A stretch of 64,000 nucleotides of DNA from Halopseudomonas phragmitis (GCF_002056295.1 NZ_CP020100.1:1697501-1761500), one strand, 5' to 3'; shown: positions 45,374 to 55,529, numbered from the stretch's first letter. Notes: generated by a model from the sequence alone, not told the origin. Translations and numbers: made by a program.

Positions 45374-47242
45374 ATGCTCAATCGTTACCCGCTGTGGAAA
45401 TACCTGTTAATCGTGGCCGTGCTGGCGCTCGGCCTGGTTTACGCCACACCCAATCTGTACCCGGATGATCCGGCGATCCAGATCTCCGGCGCCAGCTCCA
45501 CCCAGACCATCGAACAGCGTGATCTGAATCGTATAGATCAGGCTTTGCGTGATGCCGGTATTGAAACCAAGGGTACCGAGTTAGGGCAGCAGAGCCGCTC
45601 CGGCCTGGTCCGCTTGGTCAATCGTGGCGATCAGCTGCCGGCCCAGGATGTGGTGCGCCGTGCTCTGGGAGATCAGTTCGTGGTGGCCCAGAACCTGGCA
45701 CCCACTACGCCTGACTGGTTGATGAATATCGGGGCCGGGCCGATGAAGCTGGGTCTGGACCTGTCCGGTGGGGTGCACTTCCTGTTGGAAGTGGATATGG
45801 ACAAAGCGGTCGAGAATCGGGTCAATGTCTACGAAAGCGAGCTGCGCAGCCTGCTGCGTAATGAGCGCATTCGCTACCGCAGCCTGCCGAATCAGGGCAA
45901 TACCCTGCAGTTCGGTTTTACCGAAGCCGACCAGCTTAGCGCTGCCCAGCGCCTGATCAATCGTCAGTACAGCCAATTCCAGCTCTCCACCGGTACCCGT
46001 GAAGATCTTCAGGTATTGCGTCTGACCCTGACTGACGCCGAGATGACCGAGATTCGTGAGTATTCGGTGCGTCAGAACCTGACCACCGTGCGTAACCGGG
46101 TTAATGAGCTGGGCGTGGCCGAGCCGCTGGTGCAGCGTCAGGGTGCCAACCGCATCGTGGTTGAGCTGCCTGGGGTGCAAGATACTGCCGAGGCCAAGCG
46201 GATTCTCGGCAAGACCGCCAACCTCGAGTTCCGCCTGGCCGCCGAACCGGATGCTGCCCGGGCGACCATCGAAACCTTCGAATTCCGCGACGGCAGCCGC
46301 CCGCCGGCAGACGTTGAGCGCAGCATTATCCTGACCGGTGATCAGGTAACTGACGCCCAGTCCAATTTCGATGAGAATGGCCGCCCGCAGGTCAATATCC
46401 GTCTTGATGGGCACGGCGGGGAGCTGATGACCCGCGCCACCCGGACCAATGTCGGTCGTGGCATGGCGGTGCTGTTCATCGAGCAGCGCCAGATTACCCG
46501 AACCGTACAGCAGGAAGTTGACGGGGTGATGCAGACCGTTGAAGTCCCGGCGTTCGTCGAGGACAAGAGCATCATCAGTCTGGCCACCATTCAGAGCACG
46601 CTGGGCAACCAGTTCCGGATCACCGGCTTGAACTCGCCGGCCGAAGCCTCGGAACTGGCGTTGCTGCTGCGCGCTGGTGGCCTGGCGGCACCGATGTACT
46701 TTGTCGAAGAGCGGACCATTGGTCCGAGCCTGGGGGCCGAGAACATTGCCAAGGGGGTAACTGCTACCCAGGTCGGCTTTGCGCTGGTGCTGATCTTCAT
46801 GATCGTCGTCTACCGTGCCTTTGGCGTCTTTGCCAGCATCGCTCTGAGTTTCAACCTGGTGCTGCTGCTGGCACTGATGTCGGTGCTGGGCGCCACGCTG
46901 ACTCTGCCCGGTATCGCCGGTATCGTCTTGACCCTGGGGATGGCGGTCGACGCCAACGTGCTGATCTTCTCGCGTATCCGTGAGGAAATTCGCGCCGGCA
47001 ACAGCATTCAGCGGGCTGTGCACGAAGGCTATGACAAGGCCTTCTCGGCGATCGTCGACGGTAACCTGACCACCCTGCTGGTGGGGGTGATCCTGTTCGC
47101 CATGGGCTCGGGGCCGGTCAAGGGTTTTGCCGTAACGCTGTCGTTGGGCATTCTGACTTCGATGTTCAGTGCCATTCTGGTTACCCGGGCCATGGTCAAT
47201 CTCAGCGTCGGCGGTCGCGACGTGAAGAAGCTGTGGCTGTGA
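45374..47242 (+). CDS. secD: Protein export protein SecD
   Basis: RND-type membrane protein that pulls exported proteins across using the proton gradient, 622 aa. One N-terminal helix, a large periplasmic domain including P1 (MKLGLDLSGGVHFLLEVD near 120), and the C-terminal helix bundle with RAGGLAAPMYFVEERTIGPSLG, VLTLGMAVDANVLIFSRIREE near 520 and MFSAILVTRAM. Complete, immediately upstream of secF. Confidence 0.97.
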   Translation: MLNRYPLWKYLLIVAVLALGLVYATPNLYPDDPAIQISGASSTQTIEQRDLNRIDQALRDAGIETKGTELGQQSRSGLVRLVNRGDQLPAQDVVRRALGDQFVVAQNLAPTTPDWLMNIGAGPMKLGLDLSGGVHFLLEVDMDKAVENRVNVYESELRSLLRNERIRYRSLPNQGNTLQFGFTEADQLSAAQRLINRQYSQFQLSTGTREDLQVLRLTLTDAEMTEIREYSVRQNLTTVRNRVNELGVAEPLVQRQGANRIVVELPGVQDTAEAKRILGKTANLEFRLAAEPDAARATIETFEFRDGSRPPADVERSIILTGDQVTDAQSNFDENGRPQVNIRLDGHGGELMTRATRTNVGRGMAVLFIEQRQITRTVQQEVDGVMQTVEVPAFVEDKSIISLATIQSTLGNQFRITGLNSPAEASELALLLRAGGLAAPMYFVEERTIGPSLGAENIAKGVTATQVGFALVLIFMIVVYRAFGVFASIALSFNLVLLLALMSVLGATLTLPGIAGIVLTLGMAVDANVLIFSRIREEIRAGNSIQRAVHEGYDKAFSAIVDGNLTTLLVGVILFAMGSGPVKGFAVTLSLGILTSMFSAILVTRAMVNLSVGGRDVKKLWL

Positions 47243-47252
47243 GGAGCGCATC

Positions 47253-48164
47253 ATGAATATCAAAACCATCAATTTCATGGCGCTGCGCAAGTTCTTCTTC
47301 GTAGTCGCTGCCGTACTCATGCTGGTTTCGATCGGCAGCCTGGTGGTGAAGAACCTCAATCTGGGGTTGGACTTCACTGGTGGTGCGCTGATCGAGCTGA
47401 ACTATGACGAGCCGGCGGACCTTGAGTCTATCCGCCAGACTCTGCGCGCAGCAGGCTGGGAAGATGCGGTAGTACAGAACTTCGGCGCCAGTACCGATGT
47501 GATCATACGTCTGGCCAGTGAGGATCCGAATCTGGGTAGTGAGATCGCCCGGATGATCCAGCGCGAAGACGCTGGCGAGGTCACTGTCAAACGGGTCGAG
47601 TTCATCGGGCCGCAGGTGGGTGAGGAACTGCGCGATCAGGGTGGTCTGGGGATGTTGTTGGCCATGGGCGGGATTCTGCTCTACGTGTCGCTGCGCTTCC
47701 AGATGAAGTTCGCAGTAGGGGCGATTGCCGCGCTGTTCCATGATGTGATCTTCACCCTGGGCTTTTTCGCCTTGTTCGGCCTGTCGTTTGACCTGACCGT
47801 GCTGGCGGCATTGCTGGCGGTGATTGGTTACTCGCTGAACGACACCATCGTGGTATTTGACCGGGTACGGGAAAACCTGCGGGTAATGCGCAAGGCCGAT
47901 CTGATCGAGGTGATCAACGTCTCCACTACTCAGACCCTGGCCCGGACTCTGGCGACCTCGTTCTCGACCATTCTGGTGCTGCTGGCGCTGTTCTTCTTCG
48001 GTGGCGAGAACATCCATGGCTTCGCTACGGCGCTGTTGATCGGTGTGTGTGTCGGTACCTACTCATCGATCTTCGTTGCCAACGGCCTGTTGGTAACGAT
48101 GAAGCTGACTCGCGAGGATCTGATTCCTCCACAGGTCGAGGAAGCGGTGGACGACCGGCCCTGA
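47253..48164 (+). CDS. secF: Protein export protein SecF
   Basis: Partner of SecD, 303 aa. NLGLDFTGGALIELNYDEPAD near 30 opens the periplasmic part; the helix bundle carries VIGYSLNDTIVVFDRVRENLR near 190 and TLARTLATSFSTILVLLALF. 10 bp after secD with a GGAG site; a strong terminator follows. Confidence 0.97.
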   Translation: MNIKTINFMALRKFFFVVAAVLMLVSIGSLVVKNLNLGLDFTGGALIELNYDEPADLESIRQTLRAAGWEDAVVQNFGASTDVIIRLASEDPNLGSEIARMIQREDAGEVTVKRVEFIGPQVGEELRDQGGLGMLLAMGGILLYVSLRFQMKFAVGAIAALFHDVIFTLGFFALFGLSFDLTVLAALLAVIGYSLNDTIVVFDRVRENLRVMRKADLIEVINVSTTQTLARTLATSFSTILVLLALFFFGGENIHGFATALLIGVCVGTYSSIFVANGLLVTMKLTREDLIPPQVEEAVDDRP

Positions 48165-48178
48165 ACAGGCCTTGGGTA

Positions 48179-48216
48179 AAAGCAAAAAAGCAGCCGAGAG
48201 GCTGCTTTTTTGCTTT
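48179..48216. terminator. Terminator of the queA-tgt-yajC-secDF operon
   Basis: A 17-bp stem with a GAGA loop (48179-48195 with 48200-48216), with A-run and T-run both inside it (GCAAAAAAGCAGCC, GGCTGCTTTTTTGC). Works in both directions. Confidence 0.95.
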
Positions 48217-48272
48217 GGGCGTCTGATATGAACGCCTAAGTATCTAAATTGATGGTTATTCAGATAAGCGGT

Positions 48273-48299
48273 TCAAGCTGGGAGGGTGCTGGCCGATAG
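48273..48299 (+). promoter_or_regulatory. Sigma-28 (FliA) type promoter of the chemoreceptor gene
   Basis: TCAAGCTG (48273-48280), 11 bp, GCCGATAG (48292-48299): close to the FliA consensus of TAAAGTTT/TCAAG, N11, GCCGATAA. Predicted start near 48309, 37 nt before the ATG. Ties this chemoreceptor to the motility regulon. Confidence 0.65.
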
Positions 48300-48345
48300 G
48301 GCTAGAACATAGTGTACGAATCACCTTTGATAAGTGAGGTAGGCC

Positions 48346-49968
48346 ATGTTCAGAAATTACTCCATTGCGTTGCGACTGGGAGGCAGTTTTGTGCTGATGG
48401 GGCTTATTGTGCTGGGGCTTGGGTTTTTGGCCTTTAAAAGTTTGTCTGAGCTGCGCCGAGATGCAGAGATTCTGGAGGCTGACCTCTTGCCGGGTACCCA
48501 GTTGATTGGGCAAATGAATCATAGCTTCATGCAGGTACGGTATTTTACATTGCGCAGTATTCTGGCTGAGACTGATCAACAAATAAGAGATTATGCGCGC
48601 CGGATCCAGCAGGCACGAGATGACGTGCAGCATGCCGGGCGAAATTTTGCTGCCTTGCCGGCAGGTGCTGAGGAGCGTCAGTTGTTTGAAAGCTTTCAGG
48701 CTGAACTCAATCGTTACATGCAGGCGCAGCAAGGTTTGATCGATATGCTTCTGGCTGATCGTCGTCCTGCTGCGTTGGTCGAGCTGGATAATGTTCTTGA
48801 TCCGCTTGCACACAGGGTGTCACAAATATTACTGGACATTGTTGTGTTGAATTCTCAAGTGGCCGATGAGGCGGCAGTTCATGCGGATCAGGTTTACAGT
48901 CGCGCTCGGAATGTGATCATTGCTGCGGTGTTATTGGCAGCGTTTTTCACGGCTTTCCTGGCATGGGTGCTATCACAGGGAATTCTGAGGCCAATACGCT
49001 ACGCGGTGTCTGCCAGTGAGGTAATTGCGCAAGGTGATCTTACCCGGCGCATTGAGTTCATTGGGAAGGATGAGGCTGCTCAGTTGCTGCGTTCAATTGC
49101 GTCCATGCAGCACCAGTTGCGCGAGACCATTGCGGGCATCGCTAACTCTTCCACTCAACTGGCTTCGGCAGCAGAGGAATTGAATGCGGTTACCGAGGAT
49201 GCAACCCGTGGCTTGCAGCGACAGAATGACGAGGTGCAGCAGGCGGCGACGGCCGTAAATGAAATGACCGTTGCAGTGGAAGAGGTGGCTAGCAATGCGA
49301 ACTCGACTTCGGATGAGTCGAAAAAAGCCACCCAAATCACAGAGCAAGGGCGCCAGCAAGTCAGCCAAACGCTGCAAGGCATTGATCAGTTGAGCAGTAA
49401 TATCAATAGCTCGGCAGAAGAAGTTCAGGTCCTGGCCGACCGGGTACAGGACATCATCAAGGTGCTGGATGTAATTGGCGCCATCGCGGAACAGACCAAT
49501 CTGCTAGCGCTGAATGCGGCTATCGAAGCTGCGAGGGCTGGCGAGGCTGGCCGCGGTTTTGCTGTGGTGGCCGATGAGGTGCGTGCCTTGGCGCACCGCA
49601 CTCAGGCATCAACCAGCGAAATCGAAAACATGATTAGTCAAATCCAGCAGGTTACTGAGCGAGCGGTAGAAGCGATGCGGATCAGTCGGACCATGTCGGG
49701 CAAGACCCAAGAAATGGCAGGTGCTGCCGGTGAGGCTCTGCAGCACATTAGCGAAGCGATTGTGCAAATCAATGAGCGTAATCTGGTGATTGCCAGTGCG
49801 GCGGAAGAGCAGGCGCAGGTAGCTCGAGAGGTTGACCGGAACCTGGTTAATATTCGTGATCTTTCAACGCAATCTGCTGCCGGTGCTGAGCAGACCAGCA
49901 GTTCGAGCCGTGAGCTTTCCCGGCTAGCTGTGGAACTGAATGATCTGATTGGCCGTTTCCGGCTCTGA
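48346..49968 (+). CDS. Methyl-accepting chemotaxis protein (four-helix sensor)
   Basis: 540-aa transmembrane chemoreceptor. First helix about 10-31, a periplasmic region of about 155 residues that looks like a four-helix bundle ([20 protein letters not shown]), second helix about 188-208, HAMP domain ([24 protein letters not shown], about 215-265) and a cytoplasmic signalling domain with the hairpin tip [32 protein letters not shown]. Ligand unknown. The DNA is visibly more A+T-rich than its neighbours and the gene sits between secF and suhB where P. aeruginosa has a different small gene. Confidence 0.94.
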   Translation: MFRNYSIALRLGGSFVLMGLIVLGLGFLAFKSLSELRRDAEILEADLLPGTQLIGQMNHSFMQVRYFTLRSILAETDQQIRDYARRIQQARDDVQHAGRNFAALPAGAEERQLFESFQAELNRYMQAQQGLIDMLLADRRPAALVELDNVLDPLAHRVSQILLDIVVLNSQVADEAAVHADQVYSRARNVIIAAVLLAAFFTAFLAWVLSQGILRPIRYAVSASEVIAQGDLTRRIEFIGKDEAAQLLRSIASMQHQLRETIAGIANSSTQLASAAEELNAVTEDATRGLQRQNDEVQQAATAVNEMTVAVEEVASNANSTSDESKKATQITEQGRQQVSQTLQGIDQLSSNINSSAEEVQVLADRVQDIIKVLDVIGAIAEQTNLLALNAAIEAARAGEAGRGFAVVADEVRALAHRTQASTSEIENMISQIQQVTERAVEAMRISRTMSGKTQEMAGAAGEALQHISEAIVQINERNLVIASAAEEQAQVAREVDRNLVNIRDLSTQSAAGAEQTSSSSRELSRLAVELNDLIGRFRL

Positions 49969-49973
49969 AGTGT

Positions 49974-50007
49974 AAAAATCCCCCCGCAACTGATTGGTTG
50001 TGGGGGG
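49974..50007 (-). terminator. Terminator of suhB
   Basis: On the minus strand an 11-bp stem (CCCCCC-rich, one G-T pair, 49980-49990 with 49997-50007), 6-nt loop, then ATTTTTA. It also lies just past the chemoreceptor stop on the other strand. Confidence 0.85.
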
Positions 50008-50015
50008 AGGAGGGT

Positions 50016-50831
50016 TCAGCGCTTCATCGCCGGGGTCAGGTGCGGCTGGATGGCTGTCAGGACGGCCTTGAAGCACTTGGGGTTGCCGGCGACGACATTG
50101 CCCTTGTCCAGGTAATGATGACCGCCGGTGAAGTCGCTGACCAGTCCGCCAGCTTCCTGGATCAGCAGGCTGCCGGCGGCCATGTCCCATTCGGCCAGGC
50201 CGAATTCCCAGAATGCGTCATAGCGACCGGCGGCGACGTAGGCCAGATCCAGGCTGGCGGCGCCACAGCGGCGCAGGCCGGCGGTCTGGCCAACCAGGCT
50301 GCGGAACATGCCCAGGTAGTTGTCCAGTGCATCAATTTGGTTGTCGCGGAATGGGAAGCCTGTGCCGAGCAGGGCGCCGTCCAGAGTCTTGCGGCTGCTC
50401 ACGCGCAGACGCTTGCCGTTGAGTGCTGCGCCACGGCCGCGGCTGGCAGTAAACTCTTCCTGGCGAACCGGGTCGAGAACCACTGCATGTTCGATACGGC
50501 CCTTGATGCGACAGGCAATGCTGACGGCGAAATGCGGTACGCCGCGCAGGAAGTTGGTGGTGCCGTCGAGCGGATCGATGATCCAGACAATGTCGGCACC
50601 GTCGCCGCGGCCCGGCTGAAAGCCGGACTCTTCGGCGTGGATGCCGTGATCGGGATAGGCCTTGCGCAGATGTTGAATGATGGTTTGTTCGGCGGAACGG
50701 TCGACTTCCGACACGTAGTCGCGAGCATCCTTTTCGCTAACGGTGAGAACGTCCAGGCGATCCATGGAGCGGTAAATCAGTTCTCCCGCGCTGCGCGCGG
50801 CGCGCAGAGCGATATTCAGCATCGGCTGCAT
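50016..50831 (-). CDS. suhB: Inositol-1-monophosphatase / antitermination factor SuhB
   Basis: 271 aa from the ATG at 50829-50831 (MQPMLNIALRAARSAGEL, the pseudomonad start); the frame continues 22 codons upstream without support. The metal- and substrate-binding motif IDPLDGTTNFLRG is near residue 84 and AEWDMAAGSLLIQEAGG near 218. SuhB hydrolyses myo-inositol phosphate in vitro and takes part in rRNA antitermination; in P. aeruginosa it also affects virulence gene control. Divergent from trmJ. Confidence 0.95.
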   Translation of the reverse strand: MQPMLNIALRAARSAGELIYRSMDRLDVLTVSEKDARDYVSEVDRSAEQTIIQHLRKAYPDHGIHAEESGFQPGRGDGADIVWIIDPLDGTTNFLRGVPHFAVSIACRIKGRIEHAVVLDPVRQEEFTASRGRGAALNGKRLRVSSRKTLDGALLGTGFPFRDNQIDALDNYLGMFRSLVGQTAGLRRCGAASLDLAYVAAGRYDAFWEFGLAEWDMAAGSLLIQEAGGLVSDFTGGHHYLDKGNVVAGNPKCFKAVLTAIQPHLTPAMKR

Positions 50832-50959
50832 AGGGCTATCTCGAAATGTAAAGGAACGGGGAAAGCCGGTAAGTGTAGCAGAAAGCTCTGCGTACATGAA
50901 TGGTCATCTGCCGCGTGCTTTTGTAAGATGCAGAGTTCCTTCCCTGCCTGGAGATCATC

Positions 50960-51739
50960 GTGCTCGACAACGTCCGCATTGTGCTGGTCAATACTAGTCA
51001 CCCCGGCAACATTGGCGGCGCCGCCCGGGCCATGAAAAACATGGGCTTGAGTCAACTGGTGTTGGTTGATCCGGTGCGTTTTCCCGATCCGGAGGCACGG
51101 GCCAGGGCCTCGGGCGCCGATGACGTGCTTGAGCAGGCGCGCGTGGTGGCGACGCTGGAGGAGGCCATTGCCGATTGCGTTTTGGTGCTTGGCACCAGTG
51201 CCAGGGACAGGCGGATTCCGTGGCCGGTGCTGGATCCGCGCGAGTCAGCGGGCAGAGTGCTTGAGCAGTTGGGCGAGACGCCGGAGGCACCGGTGGCTCT
51301 GGTGTTCGGGCGCGAGGACTCGGGCCTGACCAGTGAAGAGTTGCAGCGCTGTCAGTATCATGTCCATATCCCTTCGGACCCGGCTTTCAGTTCGCTGAAT
51401 CTGGCTGCCGCAGTTCAGGTGCTCAGCTATGAGCTGCGTATGCTGTGGCTGAGTGAGCAGGGGCAGCCGACCAAGATGCACAAGATCGAGACCACGGCGA
51501 TCCATAACGAAATTCCGGCCACCGCAGAAGAGTTGGAAAAATTCTATGCTCATCTGGAGCAAGTGCTGGTTGAAATTGGCTTCCTCGACCCTCAGAAACC
51601 CAGGCAGTTGATGCCGCGTTTGCGTCGCTTGTATGGACGGGTGCAACTCAACCGGATGGAAATGAACATCCTGCGCGGTATCCTGACCGAAACCCAGAAA
51701 GCCATCGGCGCGCCTGCGGCCGGTGAGCGGAGACGTTGA
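50960..51739 (+). CDS. trmJ: tRNA (cytidine/uridine-2'-O-)-methyltransferase TrmJ
   Basis: SPOUT methyltransferase that 2'-O-methylates position 32 of tRNA, 259 aa. Start codon is GTG (50960) with GGAG seven bases upstream. [20 protein letters not shown] near 12-31, [18 protein letters not shown] near 115 and the knot [17 protein letters not shown] near 145 are typical. First gene of trmJ-cysE-iscS. Confidence 0.95.
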   Translation: MLDNVRIVLVNTSHPGNIGGAARAMKNMGLSQLVLVDPVRFPDPEARARASGADDVLEQARVVATLEEAIADCVLVLGTSARDRRIPWPVLDPRESAGRVLEQLGETPEAPVALVFGREDSGLTSEELQRCQYHVHIPSDPAFSSLNLAAAVQVLSYELRMLWLSEQGQPTKMHKIETTAIHNEIPATAEELEKFYAHLEQVLVEIGFLDPQKPRQLMPRLRRLYGRVQLNRMEMNILRGILTETQKAIGAPAAGERRR

Positions 51740-51741
51740 AC

Positions 51742-52569
51742 ATGTTCAAGCGCATGAAGGAAGACATCGCTGGTGTATTTGACCGCGACCCGGCAGCACG
51801 CAACACCTTTGAGGTGCTGACCTGCTATCCCGGGCTGCATGCGGTCTGGCTGCACCGGATTGCGCATGCCTTGTGGACCCGTAATGCCCGGTTGTTGGCT
51901 CGCATGGTGTCGCATTTCGCCCGCTGGCTGACCGGCGTCGAGATTCATCCGGGCGCCCGGCTCGGGCGGCGTTTTTTCATCGACCACGGCATGGGCGTAG
52001 TGATTGGCGAAACGGCCGAGATCGGTGATGACGTCACCCTGTACCAGGGCGTAACCCTGGGCGGAACCAGTTGGAACAAGGGTAAGCGTCATCCGACGCT
52101 GGAAGATGGTGTGGTGGTGGGTGCCGGGGCCAAGGTGCTGGGGCCTTTTACCGTGGGAAAAGGCGCCAAGATTGGCTCCAATGCGGTGGTGACCAAGGCT
52201 GTGCCGGCTGGTGCCACAGCAGTGGGGATTCCTGGGCGGATCATTCTCAAGGAGCCGGACGAGCCGGTTGATGAACAAAGCGCCCGGCGCCAGGCCATGG
52301 CCGAGAAAATCGGTTTCGATGCCTATGGAGTCAGTCGCGACATGCCCGACCCGGTGGCCAAGGCAATTGGTCAACTGCTCGATCATCTGCATGCAGTCGA
52401 TGGCCGGCTGGAGGGGATGTGCAAGGCGCTCAGCGACTTGGGTAGCGATTATTGTGGCAAGGATCTGCCGACCCTGGATGACCATGACTTTGAGCCGCTC
52501 AAGGACGATCAACCCGAGACTGTGCCGCCGTTGGCCGAGGATGCTGCGTCGTCCGAACGGCAGGGGTGA
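51742..52569 (+). CDS. cysE: Serine O-acetyltransferase
   Basis: Makes O-acetylserine for cysteine synthesis, 275 aa. After a short N-terminal helical part ([31 protein letters not shown]), left-handed beta-helix repeats carry the catalytic [30 protein letters not shown]. The long C-terminal extension (about 190-275, Asp/Glu-rich) is as in pseudomonads and lacks the enteric C-terminus. Begins 2 bp after trmJ and ends 3 bp before the desulfurase gene; in pseudomonads iscR normally lies there. Confidence 0.95.
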   Translation: MFKRMKEDIAGVFDRDPAARNTFEVLTCYPGLHAVWLHRIAHALWTRNARLLARMVSHFARWLTGVEIHPGARLGRRFFIDHGMGVVIGETAEIGDDVTLYQGVTLGGTSWNKGKRHPTLEDGVVVGAGAKVLGPFTVGKGAKIGSNAVVTKAVPAGATAVGIPGRIILKEPDEPVDEQSARRQAMAEKIGFDAYGVSRDMPDPVAKAIGQLLDHLHAVDGRLEGMCKALSDLGSDYCGKDLPTLDDHDFEPLKDDQPETVPPLAEDAASSERQG

Positions 52570-52572
52570 GTC

Positions 52573-53727
52573 ATGATGATGCCGATTTATCTGGATTATG
52601 CTGCGACTACCCCGGTAGATCCGAGGGTGGCCGAGAAAATGCTGGCCTGCCTGACTCTGGATGGCAACTTCGCCAATCCGGCCTCACGCTCGCATATCTA
52701 TGGCTGGAGAGCCGAGGAAGCTGTCGAGTTGGCCCGTCGACAGGTCGCCGATCTGGTCGGTGCTGATCCGCGCGAAATCGTCTGGACTTCTGGCGCTACC
52801 GAGTCGGACAACCTGGCGATCAAGGGCGTGGCCCATGCGCTAGTCGAGCGCGGTCGGCATATCGTGACCTCGGCAATCGAGCACAAGGCGGTGCTCGACA
52901 GTTGTCGTCAGCTTGAGCGCGAAGGCTTCGAGGTGAGCTATCTGAGCCCCGGTAGCGAGGGCGTCATCGAGCCGCAGCAATTGGCGGCGGCGCTGCGTGA
53001 TGACACCATTCTGGTTTCGCTGATGCACGTCAACAACGAGATCGGCACCATCAACGACATTGCAGCGTTGGGGGCGGTGGCCCATGAGCGAGGGGTGCTG
53101 TTCCATGTCGATGCAGCGCAGTCCACCGGCAAGCTGCCGATCGATCTCAAGCGCCTGCCGGTTGACCTGATGTCGTTCAGTGCCCACAAAACTTATGGTC
53201 CCAAGGGCGTTGGTGCCTTGTTTGTCCGCCGTGGCTTGCCGCTGCGGCTGGAAGCACAAATTCATGGTGGCGGTCATGAGCGGGGGATGCGCTCGGGCAC
53301 TTTGCCAACCCATCAGTTGGTCGGCATGGGTGAGGCTTTTGCCCTGGCTGGCCAGTTGATGGACGAAGAGTGTACGCGTATCAGTACCTTGCATGACCGG
53401 CTGCTGGCGGGGCTGGCCGGACTGGAGGGTGTCAGCCTCAACGGCAGTGCTGAGCGCCGGGTGCCGCACAATCTAAACCTGGGTTTTGCTGGCGTGGATG
53501 GCGAATTGCTGCTGTTGGCGCTCAAGGATCTGGCTCTGTCGACTGGCTCGGCCTGTACCTCGGCTTCGGTTGAGCCGTCCTACGTGCTGCGTGGTATCGG
53601 GGTTTCGGACCAGTTGGCGCACAGCTCGCTACGCCTGTCACTGGGGCGCTTTACCAGCGAGCAGGAGGTTGATCGCGCAGCAGAGATGCTGTGTGAGGTG
53701 GTCACGCGTTTGCGTGCCGGCAGTTGA
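52573..53727 (+). CDS. iscS: Cysteine desulfurase, IscS type, lacking the IscU-binding tail
   Basis: PLP enzyme that takes sulfur from cysteine as a persulfide. Residues fall on E. coli IscS numbering: PLP lysine K206 in [12 protein letters not shown] and active-site C328 in [14 protein letters not shown] on the flexible loop, so this is class I. It opens with three Met codons; the first gives numbering equal to IscS. It stops at 384 aa (RLRAGS), while E. coli IscS has 404; the missing about 20 residues are the tail needed to bind IscU. No iscR, iscU, iscA, hscB, hscA, fdx or iscX lies nearby. It may serve tRNA thiolation instead. Confidence 0.93.
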   Translation: MMMPIYLDYAATTPVDPRVAEKMLACLTLDGNFANPASRSHIYGWRAEEAVELARRQVADLVGADPREIVWTSGATESDNLAIKGVAHALVERGRHIVTSAIEHKAVLDSCRQLEREGFEVSYLSPGSEGVIEPQQLAAALRDDTILVSLMHVNNEIGTINDIAALGAVAHERGVLFHVDAAQSTGKLPIDLKRLPVDLMSFSAHKTYGPKGVGALFVRRGLPLRLEAQIHGGGHERGMRSGTLPTHQLVGMGEAFALAGQLMDEECTRISTLHDRLLAGLAGLEGVSLNGSAERRVPHNLNLGFAGVDGELLLLALKDLALSTGSACTSASVEPSYVLRGIGVSDQLAHSSLRLSLGRFTSEQEVDRAAEMLCEVVTRLRAGS

Positions 53728-53908
53728 GGTCGTCACGCTAGCCGGCAGCCCTGTTGTTGTGTGCTGCTGGCGGTGGAAATACCTGTATGCAAATCGCTTC
53801 GAGGCTCCGCTCGACGGCGGTTACGCTTTTGTAGTCAACCTGCGTATAATCCGCAGGTTAACAAGTTTACTTAACCCCCTTTGATCAAAAATCTGTCTGG
53901 AGTTTCCC
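53728..53908 (+). promoter_or_regulatory. ndk promoter with an inverted repeat around the -10 box
   Basis: This 181-bp gap stands where pseudomonads carry iscU to iscX; no remnant of them is seen. A perfect TATAAT (53845-53850) lies between AACCTGCG (53837-53844) and CGCAGGTT (53852-53859); two more pairs extend the dyad to 53834-53862. A weak -35 (TTACGC, 53821) is 18 bp upstream. A regulator binding the dyad would block or shape the promoter. Confidence 0.6.
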
Positions 53909-54340
53909 ATGGCTGTTGAACGCACCCTGTCCATTATCAAGCCCGATGCCGTTGCCAAGAACGTGATCGGTCAGATCGTCAGCCGCTTCGAGCAGGCCGG
54001 TCTGCGTGTCGTGGCTGCCAAGATGGTGCAGCTGTCCCAGTCCGACGCTGAAGGCTTCTACGCCGAGCATAAAGAGCGTCCGTTCTTCAAGGATCTGGTT
54101 GGCTTCATGACTTCCGGTCCGGTTGTTGTGCAGGTGCTGGAAGGCGAAGGTGCTGTACTGAAGAACCGCGAGCTGATGGGTGCCACCAACCCGAAAGAAG
54201 CCGCCGCCGGTACCATTCGTGCCGACTTCGCCGAGTCGATCGACGCCAACGCCGTACACGGCTCGGACTCGACCACTTCGGCTGCCCGTGAAGTGGCGTA
54301 CTTCTTCGCCGAAACCGAGCTGTGCCCGCGTACTCGCTGA
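53909..54340 (+). CDS. ndk: Nucleoside diphosphate kinase
   Basis: Balances nucleoside triphosphate pools by phosphate transfer, 143 aa. The phosphorylated His is H117 in [27 protein letters not shown] at 11-28 and [18 protein letters not shown] near 88 are family signatures. GGAG precedes the ATG. The codon use is that of a highly expressed gene. Confidence 0.98.
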   Translation: MAVERTLSIIKPDAVAKNVIGQIVSRFEQAGLRVVAAKMVQLSQSDAEGFYAEHKERPFFKDLVGFMTSGPVVVQVLEGEGAVLKNRELMGATNPKEAAAGTIRADFAESIDANAVHGSDSTTSAAREVAYFFAETELCPRTR

Positions 54341-54377
54341 GCATCGCCCTCGACACTGATCAAGTGATGTGACCGCC

Positions 54378-55529
54378 ATGACCGATGCAACCGGCAAAAT
54401 TAATCTGCTGGGCCTGACCCAGCCGAAACTGGAGGCCTTCTTCGAGGAACTCGGAGAGAAACGCTTTCGCGCCGGCCAGGTGATGAAGTGGATCCATCAC
54501 TTCGGTGTTGATGATTTCGACGAGATGACCAATCTCGGCAAGGCCTTGCGTGAAAAGCTCAAGGCCCGCGCCGAGATACGCGGCCCGGAAGTGGTCAGCG
54601 AGGACATCTCCAAGGATGGCACGCGCAAGTGGGTTGTGCGCGTGGCCTCCGGTAGCTGCGTGGAGACCGTGTATATCCCGCAGAACGGCCGTGGCACCCT
54701 GTGTGTGTCGTCGCAGGCTGGCTGCGCCCTGGATTGCAGCTTCTGCTCCACTGGCAAGCAAGGATTCAATAGCGATCTGACCGTGGCCGAGATCATTGGC
54801 CAGGTATGGATCGCCAACAAGTCGTTCGGTACCGTACCGGCCAAGATTGATCGGGCCATCACCAATGTGGTGATGATGGGCATGGGCGAGCCGCTGCTCA
54901 ACTACGATAACGTCGTCGATGCCATGCGCATGATGATGGATGACCTGGGCTATGGCATTTCCAAGCGCAAGGTCACGCTGTCGACCTCCGGTGTTGTGCC
55001 GATGATCAACAAGCTGGCCGAAGACATTGATGTCTCTCTGGCGCTGTCACTGCATGCACCGAACAATGCGCTGCGTGACAAGCTGGTGCCGCTGAACAAG
55101 AAATATCCACTGGAAGTGCTGTTGCCTGCCTGCCAGAGCTATATCTCGCGGCTGGGCGAGAAGCGGGTGCTGACCATCGAGTACACCCTGCTCAAGGATG
55201 TCAACGATCAGCCTGAGCATGCCGAGCAGGTGATCGCCTTGCTGCGCGACATCCCCTGCAAGGTCAACCTGATCCCGTTCAACCCCTTTCCGTATTCGGG
55301 TTATGAACGGCCGAGCAACAATGCCATCCGGCGCTTCCAGGACATGCTTCACAAGGCTGGTTTCAACGTGACTGTGCGGACCACCCGTGGTGACGATATC
55401 GATGCCGCCTGTGGGCAACTGGTTGGCCAGGTGATGGACCGGACCCGACGTAGCGAGCGCTACATCGCGGTGCGACAGCTGGCTTCGGATGCCAGTGCTG
55501 AGCCTGGGCCAGTCAATCCCAGCCGTTAA
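54378..55529 (+). CDS. rlmN: 23S rRNA/tRNA (adenine-C2)-methyltransferase RlmN
   Basis: Radical SAM methyltransferase that modifies A2503 of 23S rRNA and A37 of some tRNAs, 383 aa from ATG 54378 (a GTG three codons upstream is possible). The cluster motif is [11 protein letters not shown] (CX3CX2C) near residue 115; [12 protein letters not shown] near 170, and the second catalytic Cys is near 350 in DIDAACGQL. It needs an iron-sulfur cluster, so the cell must have an assembly system despite the missing isc genes. Confidence 0.96.
   Translation: MTDATGKINLLGLTQPKLEAFFEELGEKRFRAGQVMKWIHHFGVDDFDEMTNLGKALREKLKARAEIRGPEVVSEDISKDGTRKWVVRVASGSCVETVYIPQNGRGTLCVSSQAGCALDCSFCSTGKQGFNSDLTVAEIIGQVWIANKSFGTVPAKIDRAITNVVMMGMGEPLLNYDNVVDAMRMMMDDLGYGISKRKVTLSTSGVVPMINKLAEDIDVSLALSLHAPNNALRDKLVPLNKKYPLEVLLPACQSYISRLGEKRVLTIEYTLLKDVNDQPEHAEQVIALLRDIPCKVNLIPFNPFPYSGYERPSNNAIRRFQDMLHKAGFNVTVRTTRGDDIDAACGQLVGQVMDRTRRSERYIAVRQLASDASAEPGPVNPSR

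Noticed and set aside
45581..47377. 598-codon open frame on the minus strand opposite secD
   Set aside because: Composition is Gln/His/Arg-rich, as antisense frames of G+C-rich genes are; secD on the plus strand is complete and conserved.
53728..53908. Remnants of iscU or other isc genes
   Set aside because: No frame in this gap resembles IscU, IscA, HscB, ferredoxin or IscX; only the ndk promoter is recognisable.
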